Assembly: GCF_009720745.1 (NCBI RefSeq)
Contig: NZ_WNKX01000024.1
Span: 16,820-80,819 of the forward strand
From: Massilia eburnea
GTDB taxonomy: Bacteria; Pseudomonadota; Gammaproteobacteria; Burkholderiales; Burkholderiaceae_D
DNA: 64,000 nt
Direction of reading: 5' to 3'
The position numbers were made by a program, and so were the translations under genes. Below are positions 51,698 through 59,958 of the stretch, one piece after another (position 1 is the stretch's first letter; each line of letters starts with the position of its first letter). The notes under the pieces were generated by a model. It was not told where the DNA came from. It made no database searches and saw only the letters and a program-made list of their open reading frames with translations.

Positions 51698-52867
51698 ATG
51701 ACATATACGCTGCATGTCATCGCGCGCGAAGTTCCAGCGAACGATGCGGATGTTTTCACTTTCCTGGAACAGGTGGCAGGCCATACTGTCAGCATGGCGC
51801 CATCCCAGCAGCTGAAGAATTTTCGTGATGCCGCACTCAAACTGTTTCCCTGCCTGAGCAGCTATGCAGCGACGGACGCGGCAATTGACGATTGCCCTTG
51901 GGCTGACGGTCCGCTTGGCGAAAACTTCAAGGGCGGCTACGGCACCATCGGTATTGCGCGCCGCCACGGCGAAGTGATTCCTCACTTGATCCGCATCGCC
52001 AGCGACCTGGGCGTGACGGTGGCGGACGAGCAGAGCGGAGCCGTGCACCGGCCACTGACCTACCAGGTGGTGCTGGAACGGGCGGTGCCGGGCGTCGAAA
52101 TGGAAGTGGCGGCCGCGCAGCTTGCCGAGTTGATGAACCAGCCTCTCGACCAGATGGTGACCTTGCTGAAGTCGGGCCGCCGCACTCTGGTCAAGCGCGG
52201 CCTGACCCGTGCACAAGCCGATATTTATGTCGTAGCGTTACGCGATCGCGCCAGCTGCGTTGCCAGCATCGTCGCCGATCCGCGCAAGCCAGCTCCCGCA
52301 CCGGCGCCGGTTGCGGCCAGAACGGCCGCGCACAAAGCGGTGCGCAAAGCGCCCCAGGCGCAGGTCGCGCAAGCACCGGTCCCTGACGTCGAGCAGCCGG
52401 AATATGCCGGAATTGAGGCCGATGACAATTTGTTCATGGCCGCCGAGGCGCAGCGCATGGCCGCCATGACTGTCGCCGGCAGCCTCATATTGGGCGTGCT
52501 CTTCGCGCTGCGCATCAAATCGCCGTTCATCATGCCGGGCTTGCTGGCCATGAGCGTGCTGGGCGTGATGGCCGTCGTCCAGTTCGGAAAAGCACTGGAA
52601 TCGACCCGTTTCCGCATGCTGTGTTTTGCGCTGCTGGCCCTGTTGCCGGGCATCGGTACCCTGCTGCTTGGCTGGACCTATTTCCGCGCCGCCGGGATTC
52701 TGAACAATAGCGACATCACCAGCGGCAATGGCCTGGCTGGCGCCAGCGTGGTCCGCGAGCTTGGCGGCATGCCGGAAGGCGCGATGCTGCCTTCGGTCAA
52801 AGTTCTGCTGGCATTGCTCGTGCTGGCGGCAATTGGCGGCGCAATGTTCGCTCCCGTCGGGCACTGA
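51698..52867 (+). CDS. Unknown membrane protein A with an L7/L12-CTD-like domain (first of two paralogues)
   Basis: The start is the ATG at 51698 (MTYTLHVIAR), matching the start of the neighbouring paralogue. The 389-residue protein has an N-terminal domain (residues about 1-120) ending 'QSGAVHRPLTYQVVLER'. A second domain (about 121-192) has predicted order strand-helix-helix-strand-helix-strand ('YQVVLE ... TLLKSGRRTLVKRGLTRAQADIY ... SCVASIV'), which resembles the C-terminal domain of ribosomal protein L7/L12. An alanine/proline linker (193-245) leads to four hydrophobic segments (255-389). No signal sequence is present, so the N-terminal part should be cytoplasmic. I do not recognise a named family, and the L7/L12 comparison is by eye only. 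Confidence 0.75.
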   Translation: MTYTLHVIAREVPANDADVFTFLEQVAGHTVSMAPSQQLKNFRDAALKLFPCLSSYAATDAAIDDCPWADGPLGENFKGGYGTIGIARRHGEVIPHLIRIASDLGVTVADEQSGAVHRPLTYQVVLERAVPGVEMEVAAAQLAELMNQPLDQMVTLLKSGRRTLVKRGLTRAQADIYVVALRDRASCVASIVADPRKPAPAPAPVAARTAAHKAVRKAPQAQVAQAPVPDVEQPEYAGIEADDNLFMAAEAQRMAAMTVAGSLILGVLFALRIKSPFIMPGLLAMSVLGVMAVVQFGKALESTRFRMLCFALLALLPGIGTLLLGWTYFRAAGILNNSDITSGNGLAGASVVRELGGMPEGAMLPSVKVLLALLVLAAIGGAMFAPVGH

Positions 52868-52949
52868 ACCGAAAAAGTGTTCCATGATTTTGTTGTAAAA
52901 GTGTAATTTTAGTTTAACAAATTACACAGTTCGCCAGTAAAATCATGGC

Positions 52950-54521
52950 ATGACATATCAGCTACAACTGGCCGCAGTGGCCACTCCCGAGTCGGATCTC
53001 GAGGTTTTCCCCTTCATGAACAAGCTGCGGCAGGAGGCCGGTGAACAAGCGCCGTCCGTCGTGCTGAAGCGCTTCCATGACGCGCTCGCAGCGCTGTTCC
53101 CTGATACGCCCTGGTCGGAAGGCCACTATGCCGGTAACGCCGGCCGCCTGACGGTGGAACGGCGGCGCAAGGTGGTCGTGCCGCATGTGCTGTACCTGGC
53201 CCAGGAACTTGGCTTGACCGTGGTGGACAACCAGTCCGGCGAAGTGCACCGCCCGCCGACTTACCAGGTAGTGCTGGAAGGACCGGCCGAGGGTGTGGGC
53301 CTGGGCGATGCGGCAAACCGCCTGGCGGCGCTGACGCGCAAGCCGGTGACCGAAATGCTGGCGCTGTTATCCGGTGGCCGCCGTACTGTCGTGAAAAAGG
53401 GCGTGCCGCGCTTCCAGGCCAGGCAGTATGCAGCAGCCCTGCGCGAGCGCGCCGGCTGCCACGCCACGCTGGCGCTGGAACCGGGCGTGGCCGCACATCC
53501 TGAACCGCCGCCGCCCAAAAAGCTGCCGCCTCCAGCTGCGCCGCAAGCACCGCTGGATCTTGATAGGGCCAAGCCCGCGGCCCGTTCCTCTGCACTGGCG
53601 CTGGATCCTGTCGTCGCCCCGGCGCCAGCCGCCGGCAGCGCGGGCGCCAATCCCGCCTTGCCGCCACGCGCGAGCCGCGAACAGGAAAAAGCTGCGGCAG
53701 AGGAGCTTGTCCGCAACCGCCGCCTGTACGTGCTGGCCGATGGCGTACGCCTGACGATCTACGCGACGGTGCTTTACCTGATTACCGGCTATTTCTATCT
53801 TAGCCTGGTAGGCTGGCCGAAAATTCCGCTCGCCTTCGGCATCATGGCGCTGACAATGACGGCGGTATACCGGCTGGCGAAAGGGGCCGGTTCGAATATC
53901 GTGATGCGGATTCTCGCGGTTATCCTGGTTTTCATCCCGCTGGCCAATATCCTGGTGCTGCTGCTGATGATACGGCGCGGCAAAGTGGTGCTGCGTGAAG
54001 AGGGCATCGCTACCAACTGGCTGGGCGCTGAATACCATGAGCTCTGCGCTATGCGCGGCGGGGGCAATTTCATTTTGCCGTCTACCATCGTTTGCTGGGT
54101 GGCGGCAGTGAGCATAGGTGTCCTGATAGCCCTTGGGCGGTTGGCCGCAGATAAGGAAATCGATGTAATGATCGGCAAGCATCCCCAGCCATGTGCGATC
54201 GTCGGCATCTGGAAGTCGAGCAAGATCGGCCCGGATGGCGCGCTGCTGATGGATGAAGACGGGAATTACTACGTGATGCCGGAGACCGGCAACGAGGGCA
54301 AGGTGAAAAAGGAGCAGGGCAGGTGGAAAGTGGTTAATCACACCATCTGGTGGGAAACGCCGTTGCCGGATAAGCCGTGGATCAGTGCGACGCAAGTCCA
54401 GACATTCAAGATGAGCCTGGACGGCCGCACCATCACCATGTTCGAAATGGAGAAGGGCGGCCTGTTTACCGAATTGCACCGTGTCGGCGGCATGAAGTCG
54501 CCGCGCTGCGCAATTAAATGA
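52950..54521 (+). CDS. Unknown membrane protein B, paralogue with extra C-terminal domain
   Basis: The 523-residue protein shares its first ~175 residues with protein A: MTYQLQLAAV, 'DTPWSEG', 'LGLTVVDNQSGEVHRPPTYQ' and 'LLSGGRRTVVKKGVPRFQARQY'. It thus has the same N-terminal module and L7/L12-CTD-like domain. A long Pro/Ala linker (177-250) with 'PPPPKKLPPP' leads to four hydrophobic segments (about 262-420). After them comes a new ~110-residue domain ('IVGIWKSSKIGPDGALLMDEDGNYY', 'GRWKVVNHTIWWETP') that looks like a small beta barrel with tryptophans. Two adjacent paralogues with a divergent S41 peptidase suggest a membrane complex, which is inference. Confidence 0.75.
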   Translation: MTYQLQLAAVATPESDLEVFPFMNKLRQEAGEQAPSVVLKRFHDALAALFPDTPWSEGHYAGNAGRLTVERRRKVVVPHVLYLAQELGLTVVDNQSGEVHRPPTYQVVLEGPAEGVGLGDAANRLAALTRKPVTEMLALLSGGRRTVVKKGVPRFQARQYAAALRERAGCHATLALEPGVAAHPEPPPPKKLPPPAAPQAPLDLDRAKPAARSSALALDPVVAPAPAAGSAGANPALPPRASREQEKAAAEELVRNRRLYVLADGVRLTIYATVLYLITGYFYLSLVGWPKIPLAFGIMALTMTAVYRLAKGAGSNIVMRILAVILVFIPLANILVLLLMIRRGKVVLREEGIATNWLGAEYHELCAMRGGGNFILPSTIVCWVAAVSIGVLIALGRLAADKEIDVMIGKHPQPCAIVGIWKSSKIGPDGALLMDEDGNYYVMPETGNEGKVKKEQGRWKVVNHTIWWETPLPDKPWISATQVQTFKMSLDGRTITMFEMEKGGLFTELHRVGGMKSPRCAIK

Positions 54522-55314
54522 ACAGCTTGCGCAGCTCGGCCCCCGGGTCGGGTGCGCGCATGAAGGCTTCGCCCACGAGGAAGGCGTGCACGCCGTTTTC
54601 GCGCATGCGCTGCACATCGCTCGGGCTCATGATGCCGGATTCGGTGATCACCATGCGCTCCTGCGGAATGCGGGACAGCAGGTTCAGCGTGTTGTCCAGG
54701 GTGACTTCGAAGGTGCGCAGGTTGCGGTTGTTGATGCCGATCAGGCGGCTCTTCAGCTTCAGCGCTGCAGTCAATTCGTCGCCGTCGTGCGACTCAATCA
54801 GCACGTCCATGCCCAGTTCGTGGGCGCAGGCTTCCATCTCCGCCATCAGGCCGTGGTCCAATGCGGCCACAATCAGCAGGATGCAATCGGCGCCCATGGC
54901 GCGCGCTTCATAGATCTGGTACATGTCGACCATGAAGTCCTTGCGCAGCACCGGAATATCGCAAGCGGCGCGCGCCTGCTGCAGGTATTCGTTGGCGCCC
55001 TGGAAGAAATTCACGTCGGTCAGCACCGACAGGCAGGCGGCGCCGGCCTTGGCATAGCTTTCGGCGATGTCGGCGGGGCGGAAGTCGGCGCGCAGCACGC
55101 CTTTCGATGGCGAGGCCTTCTTGACTTCCGCGATCACGCCGGCCTGGCCGGCTTCGATTTTCTTGCGCAGGCTCGCTTCGAAACCGCGCAGGTTGGCGCG
55201 CAGCTCCGTGTCGCCTTCCACTTCGGCGCGCAGGGACTGCAGGCTGCGGTGCTTCTTGGCGGCCGCCACTTCTTCGGCCTTCACGGCCAGGATTTTGTTC
55301 AGGATATCGGACAT
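54514..55314 (-). CDS. trpC: Indole-3-glycerol phosphate synthase
   Basis: The 266-residue TIM-barrel enzyme converts CdRP to indole-3-glycerol phosphate, the fourth step to tryptophan. Family motifs are 'VIAEVKKASPSKGVLRADF', 'SVLTDVNFFQGANEYL', 'PVLRKDFMVDMYQIYEARAMGADCILLI', 'IGINNRNLRTFEVTLDNT' and 'VITESGIMSPSDVQRM'. It is not fused to TrpF. It is the last gene of the leftward trp block and overlaps the 3' end of the convergent membrane protein B gene by 8 bp. Confidence 0.97.
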   Translation of the reverse strand: MSDILNKILAVKAEEVAAAKKHRSLQSLRAEVEGDTELRANLRGFEASLRKKIEAGQAGVIAEVKKASPSKGVLRADFRPADIAESYAKAGAACLSVLTDVNFFQGANEYLQQARAACDIPVLRKDFMVDMYQIYEARAMGADCILLIVAALDHGLMAEMEACAHELGMDVLIESHDGDELTAALKLKSRLIGINNRNLRTFEVTLDNTLNLLSRIPQERMVITESGIMSPSDVQRMRENGVHAFLVGEAFMRAPDPGAELRKLFI

Positions 55315-55321
55315 ATGAATC

Positions 55322-55969
55322 TCAGTGTTGTTCGGACAAGGCCAGGCGTGCCCCGAGGGCGATAAACAGGCCGCCGGTCACGCGGTTCAGCCACAGGGCC
55401 ACCAGCGGTTTGACCTTCAGCCTTGCGCTGGCAAAGGCGGTGAAGATGGCAAGGCCGTTACACCACAGCATGCCGTTGAAATTGAAGATGCTGCCCAGGA
55501 TCAGGAAGGCCAGCGGCTTGTTCGCTGCGCCCGCATCGATAAACTGCGGCACGAAGGCCAGGAAGAACAGTGCGACTTTCGGGTTCAGCACATTGGTCAG
55601 GAACCCCTGGGCGAAGATTTTGCGGTACGGCAGCGCAGACGGGACGGCCAATCCGGCCGGTTTGCCGGTTTCGCTGGCTTTAAGTCGCGCCCGCAGCATG
55701 CTGATGCCGCACCATACGATATAAGCCGCACCTACCCATTTGACGACAGTGAACGCGGTGGCGGAAGTCGCCAGCACCGCCGACAGACCCAGAGCAGCTG
55801 CGCTGATGTGCATCATCGTTCCCGCGCCGATTCCCAGCGCCGCCGCGCATCCTGCGCGCCAGCCCTGCGTAGCGCTGCGCGCCATGATCAGCAGCGAATC
55901 CGGACCCGGCATGATGTTCAGCAGCAGACCGGAGATCACAAACAGCATCAGGTCATGAATGCCGAACAT
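55322..55969 (-). CDS. LysE/RhtB family amino-acid exporter inside the trp operon
   Basis: The 215-residue membrane protein has the LysE/RhtB pattern: 'GLLLNIMPGPDSLLIMARSATQGWRAG' at the start, then 'AYIVWCGISMLRAR', 'FAQGFLTNVLNPKVALFFLAFVPQFI' and 'LWLNRVTGGLFIALGARLAL', with about six membrane segments. These proteins export amino acids or homoserine lactones. It sits between trpD and trpC with gaps of only 3 and 7 bp, so it is co-transcribed with them. Export of tryptophan or an intermediate is plausible, but the substrate is not shown. Confidence 0.9.
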   Translation of the reverse strand: MFGIHDLMLFVISGLLLNIMPGPDSLLIMARSATQGWRAGCAAALGIGAGTMMHISAAALGLSAVLATSATAFTVVKWVGAAYIVWCGISMLRARLKASETGKPAGLAVPSALPYRKIFAQGFLTNVLNPKVALFFLAFVPQFIDAGAANKPLAFLILGSIFNFNGMLWCNGLAIFTAFASARLKVKPLVALWLNRVTGGLFIALGARLALSEQH

Positions 55970-55972
55970 CGC

Positions 55973-57010
55973 TTAGCCCTCCTTGCCGAGTTCCTGCGTA
56001 ACGCGCACGAATTGTTCCAGCTTGGCCACCGCCGCGCCGGACGACACCGCTGCCCGCGCGCGCTTCAAACCGTCCTCGATCGAGGAAGCCACGCCCGCTG
56101 CATACAGCGCAGTACCGGCATTCAGCGCCACGATATCCGAAGCAGGCCCCGGCTCACCGCGCAACGCTTCCATCACGCGCGTTTTCGATTCCGTTGCATC
56201 CGCCACCTTCAGGTTGCGCGAAGCGATCATGGCCAGGCCGAAGTCCTCAGGATGGATCTCGTATTCGCGGATCTCGCCGTTCACCAGCTCACCTACCATG
56301 GTACCCGCGCCCAGCGAAACCTCGTCCATATTGTCGCGGCCATACACCACCAGGGCGTGTTGCGCGCCCAGGCGCTGCAGCACGCGCACCTGGATGCCGA
56401 CCAGGTCCGGGTGGAACACGCCCATCAGGATGTTCGGCGCACCGGCCGGATTGGTCAGCGGCCCAAGGATGTTGAAGATCGAGCGCACACCCAGTTCGCG
56501 GCGCACCGGCGCCACGTGCTTCATCGCAGCGTGATGGTTGGGCGCGAACATGAAGCCGATGCCGGTCTGTGCGATCGACTGCGCGATCTGCTCCGGCTTC
56601 AGGTTGATGTGCGCGCCGAGCGATTCGATCAGGTCCGCGCTGCCGGAAGACGACGACACGGAACGCCCGCCATGCTTGGCCACTCGCGCACCAGCAGCGG
56701 CGGCGACAAACATGGAAGCGGAAGAAATATTGAAGGTATGGGCGCCATCGCCGCCGGTGCCGACGATATCCACCAGGTTGGTGGTATCGGCCATCGGCAC
56801 CTTGGTCGAGAACTCGCGCATGACTTGCGCCGCAGCGGTGATCTCGCCGATGGTTTCCTTCTTGACGCGCAGGCCCATGGTCAGGGCAGCCACCATCACC
56901 GGCGACATTTCTCCCGACATGATCTGGCGGAACAGGTGCAGCATCTCGTCGTGGAAAATCTCACGGTGTTCGATGCAGCGAACCAGTGCTTCTTGATGCG
57001 TGATAGACAT
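55973..57010 (-). CDS. trpD: Anthranilate phosphoribosyltransferase
   Basis: The 345-residue enzyme attaches phosphoribosyl to anthranilate, the second step to tryptophan. Motifs are 'DIVGTGGDGAHTFNISSASMFVAAAAGARVAKHG' (PRPP loop, residues about 83-116), 'SSSSGSADLIESLGA', 'NHHAAMKHVAPVRRELGVRSIFNILGPLTNPAGA' and 'VVYGRDNMDEVS'. It starts 14 bp after trpG and is followed by the LysE-type gene. It is separate from TrpG, unlike the TrpGD fusion of enterics. Confidence 0.97.
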   Translation of the reverse strand: MSITHQEALVRCIEHREIFHDEMLHLFRQIMSGEMSPVMVAALTMGLRVKKETIGEITAAAQVMREFSTKVPMADTTNLVDIVGTGGDGAHTFNISSASMFVAAAAGARVAKHGGRSVSSSSGSADLIESLGAHINLKPEQIAQSIAQTGIGFMFAPNHHAAMKHVAPVRRELGVRSIFNILGPLTNPAGAPNILMGVFHPDLVGIQVRVLQRLGAQHALVVYGRDNMDEVSLGAGTMVGELVNGEIREYEIHPEDFGLAMIASRNLKVADATESKTRVMEALRGEPGPASDIVALNAGTALYAAGVASSIEDGLKRARAAVSSGAAVAKLEQFVRVTQELGKEG

Positions 57011-57024
57011 GATGCTTCCTTCTC

Positions 57025-57591
57025 TTATTTGCGATCGAGGAAATTCTTCAGCAAGGCGTGGCCGTGTTCGGACAGGATGGACTCGGGGTGGAACTGCACA
57101 CCCTCGACGTCGAACTCCTTGTGCCGCACGCCCATGATTTCGCCGTCGTCGGTCCAGGCTGTGACTTCCAGGCAGGAAGGCAGCGAGGATCGCTCGATTG
57201 CCAAAGAGTGGTAGCGGATTACCGTGAACGGGCTGGATAAGCCCTGGAACACGCCCACACCCGTATGCGCGATAAGAGAAGTTTTGCCATGCATGACTTG
57301 CTTGGCTCGGATAACTTTGCCGCCAAAGGCTTCGCCGATGGCCTGGTGTCCCAGGCAGACGCCCAGGATCGGTTTCTTGCCCGCGAAGTGTTTCAGCACT
57401 TCCAGCGAGATGCCCGCCTGCGACGGATCTTTTGGACCCGGCGAGATGCAGATGCGGTCAGGATTCAATGCTTCGATTTCGGCGATGGTGATTTCGTCGT
57501 TGCGATGCACGCGCACGTCTTCGCCCAACTCGCCGAAATACTGCACGATGTTGTAGGTGAAGGAGTCGTAGTTGTCGATCATCAGCAGCAT
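57025..57591 (-). CDS. trpG: Anthranilate synthase component II (glutamine amidotransferase)
   Basis: The start is the ATG at 57589-57591 (MLLMIDNYDSFTYNIVQYFG), one base after the trpE stop (TGAAATG). The 188-residue class I amidotransferase has the nucleophile Cys in 'PILGVCLGHQAIGEAFGG' and the catalytic His-Glu in 'VEGVQFHPESILSEHG', plus 'ICISPGPKDPSQAG'. It supplies ammonia to TrpE. In many such bacteria the same subunit also serves 4-amino-4-deoxychorismate synthase. The tight spacing implies translational coupling with trpE. Confidence 0.97.
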   Translation of the reverse strand: MLLMIDNYDSFTYNIVQYFGELGEDVRVHRNDEITIAEIEALNPDRICISPGPKDPSQAGISLEVLKHFAGKKPILGVCLGHQAIGEAFGGKVIRAKQVMHGKTSLIAHTGVGVFQGLSSPFTVIRYHSLAIERSSLPSCLEVTAWTDDGEIMGVRHKEFDVEGVQFHPESILSEHGHALLKNFLDRK

Positions 57592-57592
57592 T

Positions 57593-59089
57593 TCAGAACT
57601 CCCCATCCAGGCCATCTTGCACTTGCTCGGCCGCGCGCAGCACGGCGCGCGCCTTGTTTTCAGTTTCCTGCCATTCCATTTCCGGAATTGAATCGGCGAC
57701 GATGCCGGCGGCGGCCTGTACGTACAGCATGCCGTCCTTGATCACGCCGGTGCGGATCGCAATCGCCACGTCCATTTCGCCGCCGAAGGAGAGATAGCCG
57801 CAGGCTCCGCCGTAGATGCCGCGCTTGCAGATTTCCAGCTCGTCGATGATTTCCATCGCACGCACTTTCGGCGCGCCGGTCAGGGTGCCGGCGGGGAAGG
57901 TCGCGCGCAGCACGTCCAGGTTGGACATGCCTTTCTTCAGCTTGCCCTCCACGTTGGAGACGATGTGCTGCACGTGCGAATACTTCTCGATCACCATCTT
58001 GTCGGTCAGCTTGACCGTGCCGGTCTCGGAGATGCGACCCAGGTCATTGCGCGCCAGGTCGATCAGCATTACGTGCTCGGCCACTTCCTTCGGATCGTTC
58101 AGCAGTTCTTCGGCCAGCGCGGCATCGCGTTCCGGCGTATTGCCGCGTGGACGGGTGCCGGCGATCGGACGCAGCGTGACTTTCTTCTCGCCGTCCGGCA
58201 GGGTTTCGTTGCGCACCAGGATTTCCGGCGACGCGCCAACGATCTGCATATCGCCGAAATTGTAGAAGTACATGTACGGCGATGGGTTCAGCGAACGCAG
58301 GGAGCGGTACAGCGTCAGCGGCGAATCCACGTATGGCTTGCGGATGCGCTGGCCGATCTGCACCTGCATCAGGTCACCGGCCAGGATGTATTCGTGGGCC
58401 TTGGCGACCGCCTTCAGGTAATCCTCTTTGGCGAAGTCGCGGATGATTTCGGTGCGTACCGAAGGCGTGGTCACCGGTGCATCGACACCGCGGCGCAGCA
58501 GGGCGCGCAGGTCTTTCAGGCGCTGGCGTGCTTTCGAATAGGCTTCCGGCTGCTGCGGGTCGGCGTACACGATCAGGTACAACTTGCCGGACAGATTGTC
58601 GATGACCGCCAGTTCCTCGGTCACCATCAGCTGGATTTCCGGCAGGCCCAGGTCGTCTTTCGGCTGGGTCTTGGCCAGCGTCTTTTCGATATGGCGTACG
58701 GTGTCGTAGCCGAAGTAGCCGGCCAGGCCGCCGCAGAAGCGCGGCATGCCCGGACGCACGGCGACTTTGAAGCGCGCCTGGTATTGCTCGATGAATTCGA
58801 GGGGATTGCCCTCGTGGGTCTCGATTACCTGGCCGTTCTTGACGATTTCGGTCAGCTTGCCGGTGCTGCGCAGCAGCGTGTTGGCAGGCAGGCCGATGAA
58901 AGAGTAGCGGCCGAAACGCTCGCCGCCCACTACGGACTCCAGCAGGAAGGTGTTCTTGCCGTAGTTCTGGGTCTGGGCCAGCTTGAGGTACAGGGTGAGC
59001 GGGGTTTCCAGGTCGGCGAAAGCTTCCGCGATCAGAGGGATACGGTTGTAGCCTTCCGCGGCCAGGGATTTGAATTCGAGTTCGGTCAT
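57593..59089 (-). CDS. trpE: Anthranilate synthase component I
   Basis: The start is the ATG at 59087-59089, with GGAGAG upstream. The 498-residue chorismate-utilising enzyme makes anthranilate from chorismate, the first committed step to tryptophan. It has the feedback-site 'LLESVVGGERFGRYSFIG' region (residues about 48-65, where Trp binds through an L-L-E-S motif) and the catalytic segments 'PIAGTRPRGNTPERD', 'HVMLIDLARNDLGRI', 'ATFPAGTLTGAPKVRAMEII' and 'GGEMDVAIAIRTGVI'. It is preceded by a leader-peptide attenuator within the operon. Confidence 0.97.
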   Translation of the reverse strand: MTELEFKSLAAEGYNRIPLIAEAFADLETPLTLYLKLAQTQNYGKNTFLLESVVGGERFGRYSFIGLPANTLLRSTGKLTEIVKNGQVIETHEGNPLEFIEQYQARFKVAVRPGMPRFCGGLAGYFGYDTVRHIEKTLAKTQPKDDLGLPEIQLMVTEELAVIDNLSGKLYLIVYADPQQPEAYSKARQRLKDLRALLRRGVDAPVTTPSVRTEIIRDFAKEDYLKAVAKAHEYILAGDLMQVQIGQRIRKPYVDSPLTLYRSLRSLNPSPYMYFYNFGDMQIVGASPEILVRNETLPDGEKKVTLRPIAGTRPRGNTPERDAALAEELLNDPKEVAEHVMLIDLARNDLGRISETGTVKLTDKMVIEKYSHVQHIVSNVEGKLKKGMSNLDVLRATFPAGTLTGAPKVRAMEIIDELEICKRGIYGGACGYLSFGGEMDVAIAIRTGVIKDGMLYVQAAAGIVADSIPEMEWQETENKARAVLRAAEQVQDGLDGEF

Positions 59090-59132
59090 GTTCTCTCCGT
59101 TCCGCCAAGGATAGGTAATGGCGGTATGGTTA

Positions 59133-59170
59133 CAAAAAACCTGTCGGAACACATGTGCGTGCGCCGACAG
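59133..59170 (-). terminator. Attenuator terminator upstream of trpE
   Basis: On the minus strand, CTGTCGG (59170-59164) and CCGACAG (59147-59141) form a 7-bp stem around a 16-base loop, followed by G and T6 (59140-59134). It lies 14 bp past the stop of the Trp-rich leader peptide and 44 bp before the trpE start codon. A second inverted repeat, GCAATC (59194-59189) with GATTGC (59175-59170), overlaps the leader's end and touches the terminator stem at 59170, so the two may be alternative structures. Confidence 0.75.
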
Positions 59171-59184
59171 CAATCAGGACTAAG

Positions 59185-59262
59185 TCAGGATTGCCAGCGT
59201 CGCCACAGCCAGGCCTCAATCGAGCCCCGGTGGGTTACATTGTGTCTTTTGTTGAGAAACAT
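59185..59262 (-). CDS. trpL: Trp-rich leader peptide of the trp attenuator
   Basis: A 25-codon frame runs from ATG at 59262-59260 to TGA at 59187-59185. It begins MFLNKRHNV and ends with 'EAWLWRRWQS', so three of its last eight residues are tryptophan (positions 18, 20 and 23). Trp is rare, so this density is unlikely by chance. The start codon lies 4 bp after the gph stop (TAG-ACAA-ATG), which would let it be translated by re-initiation even without a clear ribosome site. A terminator hairpin follows before trpE. By analogy with the enteric trp leader, ribosome stalling at Trp codons would permit trpE transcription. Confidence 0.75.
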   Translation of the reverse strand: MFLNKRHNVTHRGSIEAWLWRRWQS

Positions 59263-59266
59263 TTGT

Positions 59267-59953
59267 CTAGTTTGCGCGTGAAATCAGTTCAGCTGCATGA
59301 AGAAGCGTGTCAACTATACCATCGGAATCTGTTTCGTGTATACCCACTCCGTGGTTATAACCATATGGCACTGTCAGCACAGGACAGCCTGCCGCGCGGG
59401 CCGCTTCCGCATCGTTTGAGGAGTCGCCGATCGCCACCACCTGCGCCGGCGGCAGGTCGAAATATTCGCAGGCCTTCAGCAGCGGCATGGGGTGGGGTTT
59501 CTTCTTTTCGAAAGAGTCGCCGCCGAACAGCACCTCGAAATAGCCGTCCAGGCCTTTCAGTGCCAGCAGCGGTTTGGCGAAAGCCACCGGCTTGTTGGTG
59601 ACGCATGCCAGGCGCAGGCCGTTGGCCTTCATTGCCTGCAAGCCTGCAACCACGTCGGCGTACACTTCGCTGTGGCGGCCGTTGATGACCAGGTAATGAC
59701 GCTGGTAGGCTTCCATCGCCTGTGCGAACAGGCGTTCCACGCCTTCGTCTTCAAAGTCCAGGGCGAGCACGCGCCGGACCAGGTTCTCGGAACCTTTGCC
59801 GACCATCAGTTCGATCTGCGCCGCGGTGATGGGCGCGAGGCCCAGTTCTTCGCGCATCAGGTTGATGGCCACCTCGAAGTCCGGCATCGTGTCGAGCATG
59901 GTGCCGTCGAGGTCAATGATGGCGGCCCTTACGCCGCGCAGGACCGCCGCCAT
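59267..59953 (-). CDS. gph: Phosphoglycolate phosphatase
   Basis: The 228-residue HAD-family hydrolase has motif I 'IDLDGTMLDTMPDFE', motif II 'CVTNKPVAFAKPLL', Lys in 'KKPHPMPLLKACE' and motif IV 'VAIGDSSNDAEAARAAG'. It removes phosphate from 2-phosphoglycolate formed during DNA repair and from oxygenase side reactions. It lies between rpe (5-bp gap) and the trp leader (4-bp gap), the common betaproteobacterial order rpe-gph-trpE. Confidence 0.93.
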   Translation of the reverse strand: MAAVLRGVRAAIIDLDGTMLDTMPDFEVAINLMREELGLAPITAAQIELMVGKGSENLVRRVLALDFEDEGVERLFAQAMEAYQRHYLVINGRHSEVYADVVAGLQAMKANGLRLACVTNKPVAFAKPLLALKGLDGYFEVLFGGDSFEKKKPHPMPLLKACEYFDLPPAQVVAIGDSSNDAEAARAAGCPVLTVPYGYNHGVGIHETDSDGIVDTLLHAAELISRAN

Positions 59954-59958
59954 AGCGC

